Positions 8,616 through 18,314 of a stretch of 64,000 nt of DNA are shown piece after piece. Positions within the stretch are counted from its first letter, which is position 1, and each line of letters begins with the position of its first letter. The translations under genes were made by a program, and so were the position numbers. Location of the stretch: assembly GCF_000425185.1 (NCBI RefSeq), contig NZ_AULH01000006.1, forward strand, positions 62,001-126,000, written 5' to 3'. The notes under the pieces were generated by a model. It was not told the DNA's origin and searched no databases. It was given only the letters and a program-made list of their open reading frames with translations. Origin of the DNA: Pleomorphomonas koreensis DSM 23070. GTDB lineage: Bacteria; Pseudomonadota; Alphaproteobacteria; Rhizobiales; Pleomorphomonadaceae.

Positions 8616-10130
8616 ATGAGTGCTTTCGCCGCCGGCACCGGCCGGACATCCCTTTCGGTCCTGAAGGCCACCACGGCCGCCGTCCTGCTTCTGGCGGCCG
8701 CCGCACCGGCCTTGGCCGCCGACGGCGCTGATGCCACCATCGCCATCGGCTCGCTCTACGAGCCGCAGAATCTCGACAACACGGCCGGCGCCGGCCAGGG
8801 CATCAACGAGGCGTTCAACGGCAACGTCTACGAGGCGCTGTTCCGCCTCAACGACGACGGCACGGTGTCGCCGAGCCTCGTCAAGGACTACAAGGTGTCC
8901 GACGACGGCCTCACCTACACCTTCACGCTGCAGCCGGGCGTCACCTTCCATTCCGGCGACCCGCTGACCTCGGCCGACGTCAAGTGGTCGATCGAGCGCG
9001 TCACCTCGGCCGACAGCAAGAGTTCGCGCAAGAATTCGCTGAAGCCGATCGCCTCGATCGAGACGCCTGACGACGCCACCGTCGTCGTCAAGCTGTCGTC
9101 GCGTTCGATCTCGCTGCCCTACAATCTCTCCTACGTCTGGGTGATCAACGACGCCGCCAAGGATCTCCAGACCGCCGAGGACGGCACCGGCCCCTACGCC
9201 CTCGACGGCTGGCAGCGCGGTTCGCAGCTCGCCGTCAAGCGCTTCGACAAGTACTGGGGCCCGAAGCCGGAGAACGGCGAGGTGGTGTTCAAGTATTTCA
9301 CCGAGGCAACCGCCCTCAACAACGCGCTGCTCACCGGCGCCGTCGACGTCATCACCTCGGTGCAGAGCCCGGATTCGCTGGCCCAGTTCAAGGACAATCC
9401 GGACTTCACCGTCGCCGAGGGCAAGTCGACCACCAAGCTGATCCTCGCCTACAACGACCGCGTCGCGCCCTTCGACAACGTCAAGGTCCGCAAGGCTCTC
9501 GCCCGCGCCGTCGACAAGAAGAAGCTGCTGGAAGCCGTCTGGGGCGACTACGGCACGCTGATCGGCTCCTTCGTGCCGCCGACCGATCCCTGGTACGTCG
9601 ATCTCACCAAGGTCGACGCCTACGATCCGGAAAGCGCCAAGGAACTGCTCAAGGAAGCCGGCTATCCCGACGGCTTCACCTTCACCATCGATACGCCCAA
9701 CTACGATCCGCATCCACTCGCCGCGCAGTTCCTGCAGGGCGAACTGGCCAAGGTCGGCGTCAAGGTGAACATCAACGTCATCACGCCCAACGAGTGGTAC
9801 ACCAAGATCTACAAGGCGCACGACTTCCAGGCCACCTTGCAGGAACACGTCAACCACCGCGACATCGTCTTCTATGGCAACCCGGACTTCTATTGGGGCT
9901 ATGACAACCCCAAGGTCGCCGAGCTGATCAAGGCGTCCGAGGAAGCGGCAACCGTCGACGAGCAGACCGAGAAGCTGAAGGAAGCCAACGTCCAGATCGC
10001 CGAGGACGCGGCCAGCAACTGGCTCTATCTCTACCCGCAGATCGTGGTGTCGAAGACGTCGGTCAGCGGCTACCCGGTCAACGGCCTCAACTCGCAGTTC
10101 TTCGCCTACGGCATCAAGAAGGCGGATTGA
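8616..10130 (+). CDS. Dipeptide/oligopeptide ABC transporter substrate-binding protein
   Basis: The 504-residue protein has a long signal peptide (LKATTAAVLLLAAAAPALAA, residues about 16-35) and is an SBP_bac_5 (DppA/OppA) member. Landmarks are GNVYEALFRLNDDGTVSPSL, TYTFTLQPGVTFHSGDPLTS with ADVKWSIERV, and VRKALARAVDKKKLL. It binds peptides, or sometimes glycosides or opines, in the periplasm and hands them to the permeases encoded downstream. CGAGGAG precedes the ATG. A strong hairpin after the stop separates it from the permease genes. Confidence 0.93.
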   Translation: MSAFAAGTGRTSLSVLKATTAAVLLLAAAAPALAADGADATIAIGSLYEPQNLDNTAGAGQGINEAFNGNVYEALFRLNDDGTVSPSLVKDYKVSDDGLTYTFTLQPGVTFHSGDPLTSADVKWSIERVTSADSKSSRKNSLKPIASIETPDDATVVVKLSSRSISLPYNLSYVWVINDAAKDLQTAEDGTGPYALDGWQRGSQLAVKRFDKYWGPKPENGEVVFKYFTEATALNNALLTGAVDVITSVQSPDSLAQFKDNPDFTVAEGKSTTKLILAYNDRVAPFDNVKVRKALARAVDKKKLLEAVWGDYGTLIGSFVPPTDPWYVDLTKVDAYDPESAKELLKEAGYPDGFTFTIDTPNYDPHPLAAQFLQGELAKVGVKVNINVITPNEWYTKIYKAHDFQATLQEHVNHRDIVFYGNPDFYWGYDNPKVAELIKASEEAATVDEQTEKLKEANVQIAEDAASNWLYLYPQIVVSKTSVSGYPVNGLNSQFFAYGIKKAD

Positions 10131-10155
10131 TCTCTTCCGCGCCGCTCGACAGCCC

Positions 10156-10184
10156 GCGCCGCCCGACCTAAGCTCGGGCGGCGC
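10156..10184 (+). terminator. Intercistronic hairpin after the peptide-binding protein gene
   Basis: GCGCCGCCCGA (10156-10166) and TCGGGCGGCGC (10174-10184) form a perfect 11-bp stem with a 7-base loop. No T-run follows, so it is more likely a partial terminator or an mRNA-stabilising structure. Such structures commonly let the binding protein be made in excess over the permeases. Confidence 0.6.
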
Positions 10185-10210
10185 TTCCGCTTCTGATCCG
10201 AGGTGCCGCC

Positions 10211-11173
10211 ATTCTCGCCTATGTCGTCCGCCGGACGGCGATTCTCGTCGTCTCGGTGCTGATCGCCGCCGCCGTGCTGTTCCTGCTGCTGCGCCTCCTG
10301 CCGGGCGATCCCGCCAACGCGCTGGTGTCGGTGGGCGCCGATCCCGAGCAGATCGAGGCGGCGCGCCGGCAGGTCGGTTCCGATCTGCCGATCGCCGCCC
10401 AGTTCGTCCGCTATCTCGGCCAGCTCGGCCGCTTCGACCTCGGCGCCTCCTTCATCTCCGGCGTGCCGGTGCTGGACGAGATCGGCCGCCGCCTGACGCT
10501 GACGCTGCCGCTCACCGCCCTCGCCTTCGTGGCCGCCATCCTGATCGCCCTGCCGCTCGGCATCCTCGCGGCGGTGAAGCGCGACCGCTGGTACGGCGGG
10601 CTCATTTCCATCGTCTCGCAGTTCGGAATCGCCGTGCCGGTGTTCTGGATCGGCATCCTGCTGGTCACCGCCTTCGCCGTGAAGCTGCGCCTGTTCCCGT
10701 CGAGCGGCTTCCCGCCGTCCGGCTGGCGCGATCCGATCGCCGCGCTGCACCAGCTCACCCTGCCGATCCTCACCATCGCGCTCGTCATGTCGGCCTCGCT
10801 GATCCGCTACGTCCGCTCGGCGACGCTCGACGTCATCGGCTCCGACTATCTCCGCACCGCCCGCGCCCTCGGCGCCGGCTACGGTGAAGCGCTGATCCGC
10901 CACGGCATCCGCAACGGCGCGGTGCCGGTGATCTCCATCCTCGGCATCGAGCTTGCCTCGACGCTGCTCGGCGCCGTGGTCGTCGAGCGCGTGTTCTCGC
11001 TGCCCGGCCTCGGCTCGATGCTGCTGAGCGGCATCGAGCAGCGCGACTATCCGAGCGTGCAGGGCGTGCTGTTCGTCTCGACGCTTCTGGTGCTGCTGGT
11101 CGGCTTTGCCGCCGATCTGACCCAGCGCCTTGTCGATCCGCGCCTGCGCGGCTCCAGCGGAGGCCGGTCATGA
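10211..11173 (+). CDS. Peptide ABC transporter permease (DppB type), probable ATT start
   Basis: From 10211 the 320-residue product reads ILAYVVRRTAILVVSVLIAA, which matches the usual DppB beginning (M)LAYLLRR plus the first membrane helix. The ATT at 10211 lies six bases after GAGGTG. The only standard start codon downstream in this stretch is the GTG at 10256, which would cut the first helix in half; upstream the frame is stopped at 10169. A rare ATT start, or a sequencing error in this codon, are the two explanations. The C-terminal half has the permease EAA-type loop (SDYLRTARALGAGYGEALIR). The stop overlaps the next gene by four bases. Confidence 0.88.
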   Translation: MLAYVVRRTAILVVSVLIAAAVLFLLLRLLPGDPANALVSVGADPEQIEAARRQVGSDLPIAAQFVRYLGQLGRFDLGASFISGVPVLDEIGRRLTLTLPLTALAFVAAILIALPLGILAAVKRDRWYGGLISIVSQFGIAVPVFWIGILLVTAFAVKLRLFPSSGFPPSGWRDPIAALHQLTLPILTIALVMSASLIRYVRSATLDVIGSDYLRTARALGAGYGEALIRHGIRNGAVPVISILGIELASTLLGAVVVERVFSLPGLGSMLLSGIEQRDYPSVQGVLFVSTLLVLLVGFAADLTQRLVDPRLRGSSGGRS

Positions 11174-12024
11174 CCGACGACGCCCCCGCCCTCGCCCAAC
11201 CCTCGTCTCTTCGCCTGACGCCGGCCTTCCTGATCGGTGCGGCTCTCGTCGGCCTGCACGTCGTCGTCGGTCTCATGACGCTTGTCTGGACGCCCTACGA
11301 TCCCACGGCGATGACCGGCGGCCGCCTCGCGCCGCCGTCGCTTCTCCACTGGGCCGGCACCGACCGGCTCGGCCGCGACCTGTTCACCGAGATCATGATC
11401 GGCGCCCGCATCGCGCTCGCCGTCGGCAGCGGCGCCGTGACGATCGCCGCGGCGATCGGCGTCACGGTCGGCCTCCTGGCCGCCTTCGCTTCCCGCGCCG
11501 TCGACGACGTGCTGGCGGCGACGCTCGACATCCTGATCGCCTTCCCGACGCTGCTGCTCGCCATGCTGATCGTGGCGGCCAGCGACGGCGCCAGCCTCGG
11601 CACCGCCATCCTGGCGATCGGCGTCGCCGCCTCGGCGATCGTCGCCCGCCTCACCCGCATCCTTGCCCGGCGGGTGCTGGCGATGGACTACGTCACCGCC
11701 GCCCGCGTCTCGGGCACCAGCTGGCTCGGCATCGTCCGCATCCATGTGCTGCCCAACATCTGGCCGACGCTGGTCGTCAACTTCGCGCTGCAATTCGGCC
11801 TCGCCGTCATCGCCGAAGCGTCGCTGTCCTATCTCGGCCTCGGCGCGCCTCCCCCCAACGCCTCCTGGGGCCGGCTGCTCCAGGAGGCACAGGCCACGGT
11901 CTATACCGCGCCCTTCGGCGCCGTGGCGCCGGGCCTCGCGCTGGTGTCGCTGGTGATCGGCCTCAACCTGTTCGCCGACGGCCTGCGCGACGTCGCCGAC
12001 CCCACCCGGCGGAGGCGCGGATGA
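11170..12024 (+). CDS. Peptide ABC transporter permease (DppC type)
   Basis: This 284-residue membrane protein has the DppC features HWAGTDRLGRDLFTEIMIGA before the second helix and MDYVTAARVSGTSWLGIVR as the cytoplasmic loop that contacts the ATPases. It pairs with the DppB-type protein in the inner membrane. Its ATG overlaps the preceding stop (ATGA at 11170-11173), and its own stop overlaps the next start, so the three genes are translationally coupled. Confidence 0.92.
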   Translation: MTDDAPALAQPSSLRLTPAFLIGAALVGLHVVVGLMTLVWTPYDPTAMTGGRLAPPSLLHWAGTDRLGRDLFTEIMIGARIALAVGSGAVTIAAAIGVTVGLLAAFASRAVDDVLAATLDILIAFPTLLLAMLIVAASDGASLGTAILAIGVAASAIVARLTRILARRVLAMDYVTAARVSGTSWLGIVRIHVLPNIWPTLVVNFALQFGLAVIAEASLSYLGLGAPPPNASWGRLLQEAQATVYTAPFGAVAPGLALVSLVIGLNLFADGLRDVADPTRRRRG

Positions 12025-12817
12025 CCGACCTCCTCGCCATCGACGATCTCACCATCCGCCACGCCGGCCGGCCGCTGGTCGCCGGCGTCTCCTTCGCCAT
12101 CGCGCCCGGCGAGCGCGTCGGCCTGATCGGCGAAAGCGGCTCCGGCAAGTCGCTGACGGCGCTCGCCGCCATCGGCCTGTTGCCCGAGGGCATGACCGCT
12201 TCCGGCTCCATCCGCCTTGCCGGCCGCCAGCTGGTCGGCGCCGCCGACCGCGACATCGTCGGCCTCCGTGGCAGCGTCGTCGCCACCATCTTCCAGGAGC
12301 CGCTGACCGCCCTCGACCCGTTGATGCGCATCGGCAACCAGATCGCCGAGGTGGTGCGCCGCCGCGCCCGTCGAGACGGCCAACCGGTCGATGTTCAGGC
12401 CGAAGTGCTGGCGCTGATGGCTCGCGTCGCCCTGCCCGAGCCGCGCCGCCTTGCCCGCGCCTATCCGCACGAGATGTCGGGCGGCCAGCGCCAGCGGGCG
12501 GCCATCGCCATGGCGCTGGCCTGCAAACCGCGCCTGCTCATCGCCGACGAACCGACCACGGCGCTCGACGTCACCACCCAGGCCGAGGTGCTGCGGCTGC
12601 TGGAAGCGCTGGTGCGCGAGGACGGCATGGGCCTCCTGTTCATCGGCCACGACCTGCCGGTGGTCGGCGCCGCCGTCGACCGGGTGCTGGTGCTGAGGGG
12701 CGGCGAGCTGGTCGAGGCCGGACCGGTTGCCGAGGTGTTCGGCCGGCCGCGCCATCCCTACACCATCGGCCTCGTCGAGGCGGCCCGCACCTTCGACCGG
12801 GCGATCGGAGCGGCGCT

Positions 12818-12821
<4 letters not shown>
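12021..12821 (+). CDS. Peptide ABC transporter ATP-binding protein (DppD type)
   Basis: The 266-residue ATPase has Walker A GESGSGKS, signature [16 protein letters not shown] and Walker [13 protein letters not shown]. It is shorter than a typical DppD (about 330) and lacks most of the C-terminal iron-sulfur/oligopeptide extension, although [12 protein letters not shown], the usual start of that region, is present. The ATG at 12021 overlaps the previous stop. Its own stop overlaps the next start at 12818-12821. Confidence 0.9.
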
Positions 12822-13570
<749 letters not shown>

Positions 13571-13577
13571 ACCGGGC

Positions 13578-15254
13578 TCAGGCCCTGAGCCGGCCGACGA
13601 AGTCGTGGACGCTTCGTTCGAGATCGTGCGAGCGCGACTGAAGGTCCGTCGACAGGTGCAGAAGCTCGGCCGCCGAGGCGCCGGTCTCGCTGGCCGCCCG
13701 GCCGACGCCGAGCACGTTGACGGTGACGTCCTGGGCATTGAGGGCGGCCCGCTGCGTGCTGTGGGCGATCTCGTCGGTGGCCGCGCCCTGCTGGGTGACG
13801 GCGCCGGCGATCGTCGAGGTGACGTTGCGCACCTGCTCGATGGCCTGCACGATATCGCCGATCGACCCGACGGTCTGGTCGGTGGCCTCCTGGATCTCCT
13901 TCACCTTGCGGGAAATCTCCTCGGTCGCCTTGCCGGTCTGGCCGGCGAGGCTCTTCACCTCCGAGGCGACCACCGCGAAACCGCGCCCGGCCGTGCCGGC
14001 CCGCGCCGCCTCGATGGTGGCGTTGAGGGCGAGAAGGTTGGTCTGCTCGGCGATGGCCGAAATCAGGTTCACCACCTCGCCGATCTCCGTGGCGGCCGTC
14101 GAGAGATTGCGGACGTTGGACTCGGTGCGCGTCGCCAGCCGGGACGCCTGCTCGGCGATCGACGCCGACTGGTTGACCTGGGTGTTGATCTCGCGCACCG
14201 ACGCCGACAGCTCCTCGGTCGACGAGGCGACGCCCTGGACGTTGGACGAGGCGCCCTCGGCGGCCCCGGCCACCGCCTGCGCCTGCCGCGAGGTCTGTTC
14301 GGCGGTGGCCGACAGGCCCTGCGCCGCCGAGGCCAGCGTGCGGGAGGCATCGACGAAGGCGGCGGTCAGCGAGCCCATCGAGTCCTGGAACGTATCGGCG
14401 ATGCGGTTGCGTTCCTCGACCAGCGCCCGCGCCGCCTGCTGCTCGCGCTCGCTTTCGAGAGCGCGCATGGCCTCGGCCTCCGACAGATTCTCGCGCAGCA
14501 CGCCGAGCGCCGACGCCATCTGCCCGACTTCCCAGGGGAAGCGCAGGTCCGGCACCTCGGTCGACAATTCGCCGCGGGCGATGCGGCGCATGGCCGTCGA
14601 GATGCGGATCAGCGGCCGCGACAGGCCGAGCCAGACGAACACCATGGCAAGGCAGCCGGCCACCGCCGACAGCGCAATGGCCGAGATGATGCCGAGGCTG
14701 GCATAGGTGTAATTGGCTTCCGCCGCGCCGGCCGCCGCGTTGGCGGCGTCCTCGCCGCGAAAGGCGAGGCCCGACAGGATGTCAGCGGCATCGGCGTGCA
14801 TCTTGCCCAGCTCGCCGACGTAGAGGTCGGTGGCGAGGTTGAAGTTGCCGGAATTGGCGAGGTCCGAGAAGCTCTGATGGCGGTCGACATAGTCGCGCCA
14901 GAGTTTGGAGAAACTGGCGATGTCGGTCTGGTCCGCGGCGGCGGCCGACGTCTCGCCGAGCGCAATGAGGCGCGTGTTGACGCCGCTCATCGCCTTCTCG
15001 GCGTCGAGCACGGCGGCTTCGCGCGTGGCGTCGTCCATGGCGGCGAGGATGGTCGCCTCGGCGAGACGGAAATTGGCGAAATCGTCCTTGAGCAGGCCGA
15101 TGAGGTTGGCGCGCGGCAGCTCGGTCTGGCTGAAGTGCCGAAGATCGGCGTTCGAGGCGCGCAGTTCGACGAGCCCGTAGAGGCCCTGCGCGCCGCTGAC
15201 GAGGATCATCGCCGCCAGGACGGTGAACAGCATGGTCTTGATGGTGAAACGCAT
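13578..15254 (-). CDS. Methyl-accepting chemotaxis protein with 4-helix-bundle sensor
   Basis: The 558-residue receptor has one membrane helix at residues about 7-27 and a periplasmic helical region to about 185 resembling the 4HB_MCP fold. A second helix follows (LGIISAIALSAVAGCLAMVF), then a HAMP domain and a long MCPsignal domain containing the hairpin tip [20 protein letters not shown]. It senses a ligand and controls CheA in the chemotaxis array. It lies 66 bases after an orphan solute-binding protein gene on the same strand and is probably co-transcribed with it. Confidence 0.92.
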   Translation of the reverse strand: MRFTIKTMLFTVLAAMILVSGAQGLYGLVELRASNADLRHFSQTELPRANLIGLLKDDFANFRLAEATILAAMDDATREAAVLDAEKAMSGVNTRLIALGETSAAAADQTDIASFSKLWRDYVDRHQSFSDLANSGNFNLATDLYVGELGKMHADAADILSGLAFRGEDAANAAAGAAEANYTYASLGIISAIALSAVAGCLAMVFVWLGLSRPLIRISTAMRRIARGELSTEVPDLRFPWEVGQMASALGVLRENLSEAEAMRALESEREQQAARALVEERNRIADTFQDSMGSLTAAFVDASRTLASAAQGLSATAEQTSRQAQAVAGAAEGASSNVQGVASSTEELSASVREINTQVNQSASIAEQASRLATRTESNVRNLSTAATEIGEVVNLISAIAEQTNLLALNATIEAARAGTAGRGFAVVASEVKSLAGQTGKATEEISRKVKEIQEATDQTVGSIGDIVQAIEQVRNVTSTIAGAVTQQGAATDEIAHSTQRAALNAQDVTVNVLGVGRAASETGASAAELLHLSTDLQSRSHDLERSVHDFVGRLRA

Positions 15255-15320
15255 GGGAGCCCCCCAAAGGCGATGGGGAGGCGGACGATGCCCGCCTCCC
15301 GCTGCGGCCGACCGGCCGGC

Positions 15321-16628
15321 TTACTTGATGTAGCGCGCGCGGGTCATCTCGCGGGTGGCGTTGGACTGGGCCGACGAGAGGGCCGCGTCCACCGCGACCT
15401 TGCCGGCCAGCGCCGACGAGAACTGCTGGCCGATGGTGGTGGCGAGGCCCTGGAACTCCGGAATGGCCACGAACTGGACGCCGGTGTAGGGCACCGGCTT
15501 CACCGTCGGGTTCTTCGGGTCGGCGGTATTGATCGAGTCGAGCGTCATCTTGGCGAACGGCGCCGCCTTGAGATACTCCTCGTTCTGGTAGAGCGAGGCC
15601 CGCGTGCCCGGCGGCACGTTGGCCCAGCCCTCCCTGGAGGCCACCAGCGCGGTGTATTCCTTGGAGGTCGCCCAGGCGATGAAGGTCTGCGCCGCCTCGG
15701 CGTTCTGCGACGAGGCGGGCACCGCGAGGTTCCACGCCCACAGCCAGTTGCTGCGCTTGCCGAGGCCATTGTCCGGCGCCAGCGCGAAGCCGACCTTGTC
15801 GGCCACCGTCGAAGACGCAGGGTTGGTGACGAAGGAGGCGGCGACCGTCGCGTCGATCCACATGCCGCACTTGCCCTCGTTGAACAGCGCGAGGTTCTCG
15901 TTGAAACCGTTGTTCTCGGCGCCGGCCGGACCGGCGTCCTTCATCAGGTCGACGTAGAATTGCAGCGTCGCCTTCCATTCCGGCTGGTCGAACTGCGGGT
16001 GCCAGTTCTCGTCGAACCAGCGGGCGCCGAAGGAATTGGACATGGCGGTGATGAAGGCCATGTTCTCGCCCCAGCCCGCCTTGCCGCGCAGGCAGATGCC
16101 GTTCACGCCGGCGGCGCGGTCGGTCATCTTGCGGGCGGCGTCGGCGATGAACGCCCAGGTCGGCGCGTCGGGCATAGTGAGGCCGGCCTTCTGCATCAGG
16201 TCGGTGCGGTACATGACCATCGACGACTCGCCGTAGAACGGCGCGGCGTAGAGCTTGTCCTCATAGGTGAGGCCGGCGCGGATGGCCGGCAGCAGGTCGT
16301 CGACGTCGTAACTGGCGTCGAAGGTCAGTTCCTTCAGCCAGCCCTGCTTGGCCCAGATCGGCGCTTCGTAGGTGCCGATGGTCAGCACGTCGTACTTGCC
16401 GCCCTTGGTGGCGATGTCCGTCGTCACCTTCTGACGCAACTCGTTCTCGCTCATCACCGCCCAGTTGAGCGTGATGTCCGGATGCGCCGCCTGGAACTCG
16501 TCGGTCAGACCCTGCATGCGCACCATGTCGCCGTTATTGACGGTGGCGACGGTGATTTGCACGCCGGCGCTCGCCAGAGCACTGGACATCAAAAGCAGAG
16601 CTATAGAATTTCCTATGAGGTTTCCCAC
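15321..16628 (-). CDS. Orphan polyol/sugar-type ABC solute-binding protein
   Basis: The 435-residue SBP_bac_1 protein has a signal peptide (IALLLMSSALASAG). The mature part starts VQITVATVNNGDMVRMQGLT and includes YDVLTIGTYEAPIWAKQGWL and NEGKCGMWIDATVAASF, typical of mannitol/sorbitol-binding proteins (SmoE/MtlE group). Translation starts at a GTG (16626-16628) behind a very strong TAGGAGGAAT site. No permease or ATPase gene accompanies it; the only neighbour is a chemoreceptor. It may serve a transporter encoded elsewhere or act as a chemotaxis ligand adaptor. Confidence 0.88.
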   Translation of the reverse strand: MGNLIGNSIALLLMSSALASAGVQITVATVNNGDMVRMQGLTDEFQAAHPDITLNWAVMSENELRQKVTTDIATKGGKYDVLTIGTYEAPIWAKQGWLKELTFDASYDVDDLLPAIRAGLTYEDKLYAAPFYGESSMVMYRTDLMQKAGLTMPDAPTWAFIADAARKMTDRAAGVNGICLRGKAGWGENMAFITAMSNSFGARWFDENWHPQFDQPEWKATLQFYVDLMKDAGPAGAENNGFNENLALFNEGKCGMWIDATVAASFVTNPASSTVADKVGFALAPDNGLGKRSNWLWAWNLAVPASSQNAEAAQTFIAWATSKEYTALVASREGWANVPPGTRASLYQNEEYLKAAPFAKMTLDSINTADPKNPTVKPVPYTGVQFVAIPEFQGLATTIGQQFSSALAGKVAVDAALSSAQSNATREMTRARYIK

Positions 16629-16860
16629 TTATTCCTCCTAGCCACCCAACAAATGAGAATTAAAACGTATTGGTTGTTTGCTAAGAAATAATAAATGCTA
16701 GAAGTGGAAAATTGTACCGTATTTATGTTGCCAATACTGAAATTTTGTATCCTCGAATATTTCTCCTCTACTTGAAATGCCGTATGTTGGCACGTTTTCG
16801 GGCTTTGATCCGCACGAATGGAAATATCGAAATAAATGAATGGGTTAGCAGGAGTGCCGC
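16629..16860. other. AT-rich leader upstream of the binding protein-chemoreceptor pair
   Basis: This stretch is strikingly AT-rich compared with its GC-rich surroundings and holds no convincing gene. It includes runs such as AAGAAATAATAAATGCTAG and ends in the strong ribosome binding site of the binding protein gene. It must contain the promoter for the 15.3-16.6 kb pair, but I could not settle on one -35/-10 pair. A second AT-rich block lies before the other chemoreceptor (59.64-59.77 kb). Confidence 0.6.
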
Positions 16861-16949
16861 AGAACGCAAAGGTTTGCGGACACCTTCGGCGGCAACGCCG
16901 GCCGGCCCCTTCGCAAGGCGGCGGTTGCAACCTCCTGCTATCGCCGCGT

Positions 16950-18314
16950 TCAGCCGGACCGGGGTTCCGGACCGGCCGCGATGCCGAGTCGCTTCATTCG
17001 GTCATGGAGGGTCGATTTGGGGATACGCAGCGCCTGGGCCGTGCGGCCGATGCTGCCGCCGGCGCGGCCGAGCGCATCGACGATCAGCGCCCGCTCGAAG
17101 GCTTCCACCGCCTCGCCGAGTGACGGCGGCTCGCCGGCGGCGGCCTCGGCGAAGGGCGGAAAGCCCATCTCGATGCCCAGCACGCAGCGGTCGGCGACAT
17201 TCCTGAGTTCGCGCACGTTGCCCGGCCAGTCATAGGCCATCAGCCGGCCGAGGCGCGTCTCGTCGAGGACGGGGGCCGGCCGGCCATGCACGACGCTCGC
17301 CTGCTCGGCGAAGTGGGTGAACAGGAGCGGAATGTCCTCGCGCCGGTCCCGCAGCGCCGGCAGCGTCAGCGAGGCGACGGCCAGCCGGTAGTAGAGGTCG
17401 GCGCGGAAGCGGCTGTCGGCGGCCAGCTTGCCGAGGTCGCCCTTGGCGGCGGCGACGATGCGGCAGTCGACGGCGACCGGCGTGTTGGAGCCGAGACGTT
17501 CCAGCGTCCGTTCCTGCAGCACGCGCAGCAGCTTGATCTGCACGCTGACCGGCATGGTCTCGACCTCGTCGAGGAACAGCGTGCCGCCGCTGGCATATTC
17601 GATCTTGCCAACGCGGCGCTTGGCGGCGCCGGTGAAGGCGCCCGCCTCGTGGCCGAACAGCTCGCTCTCGACGAGGTGCTCGGGCAGGCCGCCGCAGTTG
17701 ATCGCCACGAAATGGCCCTTGCGGCGCGGGCTCTCGTCGTGCAGGCAGCGGGCGACCAGCTCCTTGCCGGTGCCGGTGTCGCCGTCGATCAGCACCGAGG
17801 CGTTGGTGCCGGCGATGTCGGCGACGACGCGGCGCAGCTTCGCGATGGCCGGCGAGCGGCCGATGATGCGGCTTTCGAGCCGGCCGCCGTCCGACAGCTT
17901 GTGGCGGAGGCGCCGCACCTCCAGCGTCAGCGCCCGCTTCTCGCGCGCCCGCCGCACCACCTCGACCAGATAGTCCGGCGAGAACGGCTTCTCGATGAAA
18001 TCGTAGGCGCCCGAGCGCATCGACTGCACGGCGAGCGGCACGTCGCCGTGGCCGGTGATCAGGATCACCGGCAGGTCGGCGTCGATCGCCTGCATCTCCC
18101 GGAGCAGCGCCAGGCCGTCGCGGCCGGGCAGGCGCACGTCGGAGACGATGACGCCGGGCCGCGCCTCGGCCACCAGCCGCAGCGCCGCCTCCACCGAGCC
18201 GGTGCCGATCGTCTGCATGCCGTCGAGTTGCAACGCCTGCTCGCAGCCGAGCAGCACGTCCGGATCGTCCTCGACGATCAGCACCCGGAGATCGTCAACC
18301 GTCGCCTTGGTCAT
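16950..18314 (-). CDS. Sigma-54-dependent response regulator (DctD type)
   Basis: The 454-residue protein has three parts. The receiver domain (residues about 8-122) has phospho-acceptor D59 in VIVSDVRLPG and K109 in FIEKPF. The AAA+ domain has Walker A GDTGTGKE, the sigma-54 contact loop GAFTGA and Walker B GGTLFLDEVE. The C-terminal Fis-type helix-turn-helix includes IGRTAQALRIPKSTLHDRMK. It activates sigma-54 promoters when phosphorylated by its partner kinase. The ATG overlaps the kinase stop (18311-18314). Its likely target is the transporter gene at 20.3-21.6 kb, which has a sigma-54 promoter. Confidence 0.93.
   Translation of the reverse strand: MTKATVDDLRVLIVEDDPDVLLGCEQALQLDGMQTIGTGSVEAALRLVAEARPGVIVSDVRLPGRDGLALLREMQAIDADLPVILITGHGDVPLAVQSMRSGAYDFIEKPFSPDYLVEVVRRAREKRALTLEVRRLRHKLSDGGRLESRIIGRSPAIAKLRRVVADIAGTNASVLIDGDTGTGKELVARCLHDESPRRKGHFVAINCGGLPEHLVESELFGHEAGAFTGAAKRRVGKIEYASGGTLFLDEVETMPVSVQIKLLRVLQERTLERLGSNTPVAVDCRIVAAAKGDLGKLAADSRFRADLYYRLAVASLTLPALRDRREDIPLLFTHFAEQASVVHGRPAPVLDETRLGRLMAYDWPGNVRELRNVADRCVLGIEMGFPPFAEAAAGEPPSLGEAVEAFERALIVDALGRAGGSIGRTAQALRIPKSTLHDRMKRLGIAAGPEPRSG

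Noticed and set aside
16784-16800. TTGGCACG near 16788 as a sigma-54 promoter
   Set aside because: The -24 half looks good, but no GC lies at the required ten-base distance with a TTGC-like -12, and it points toward no gene on that strand.
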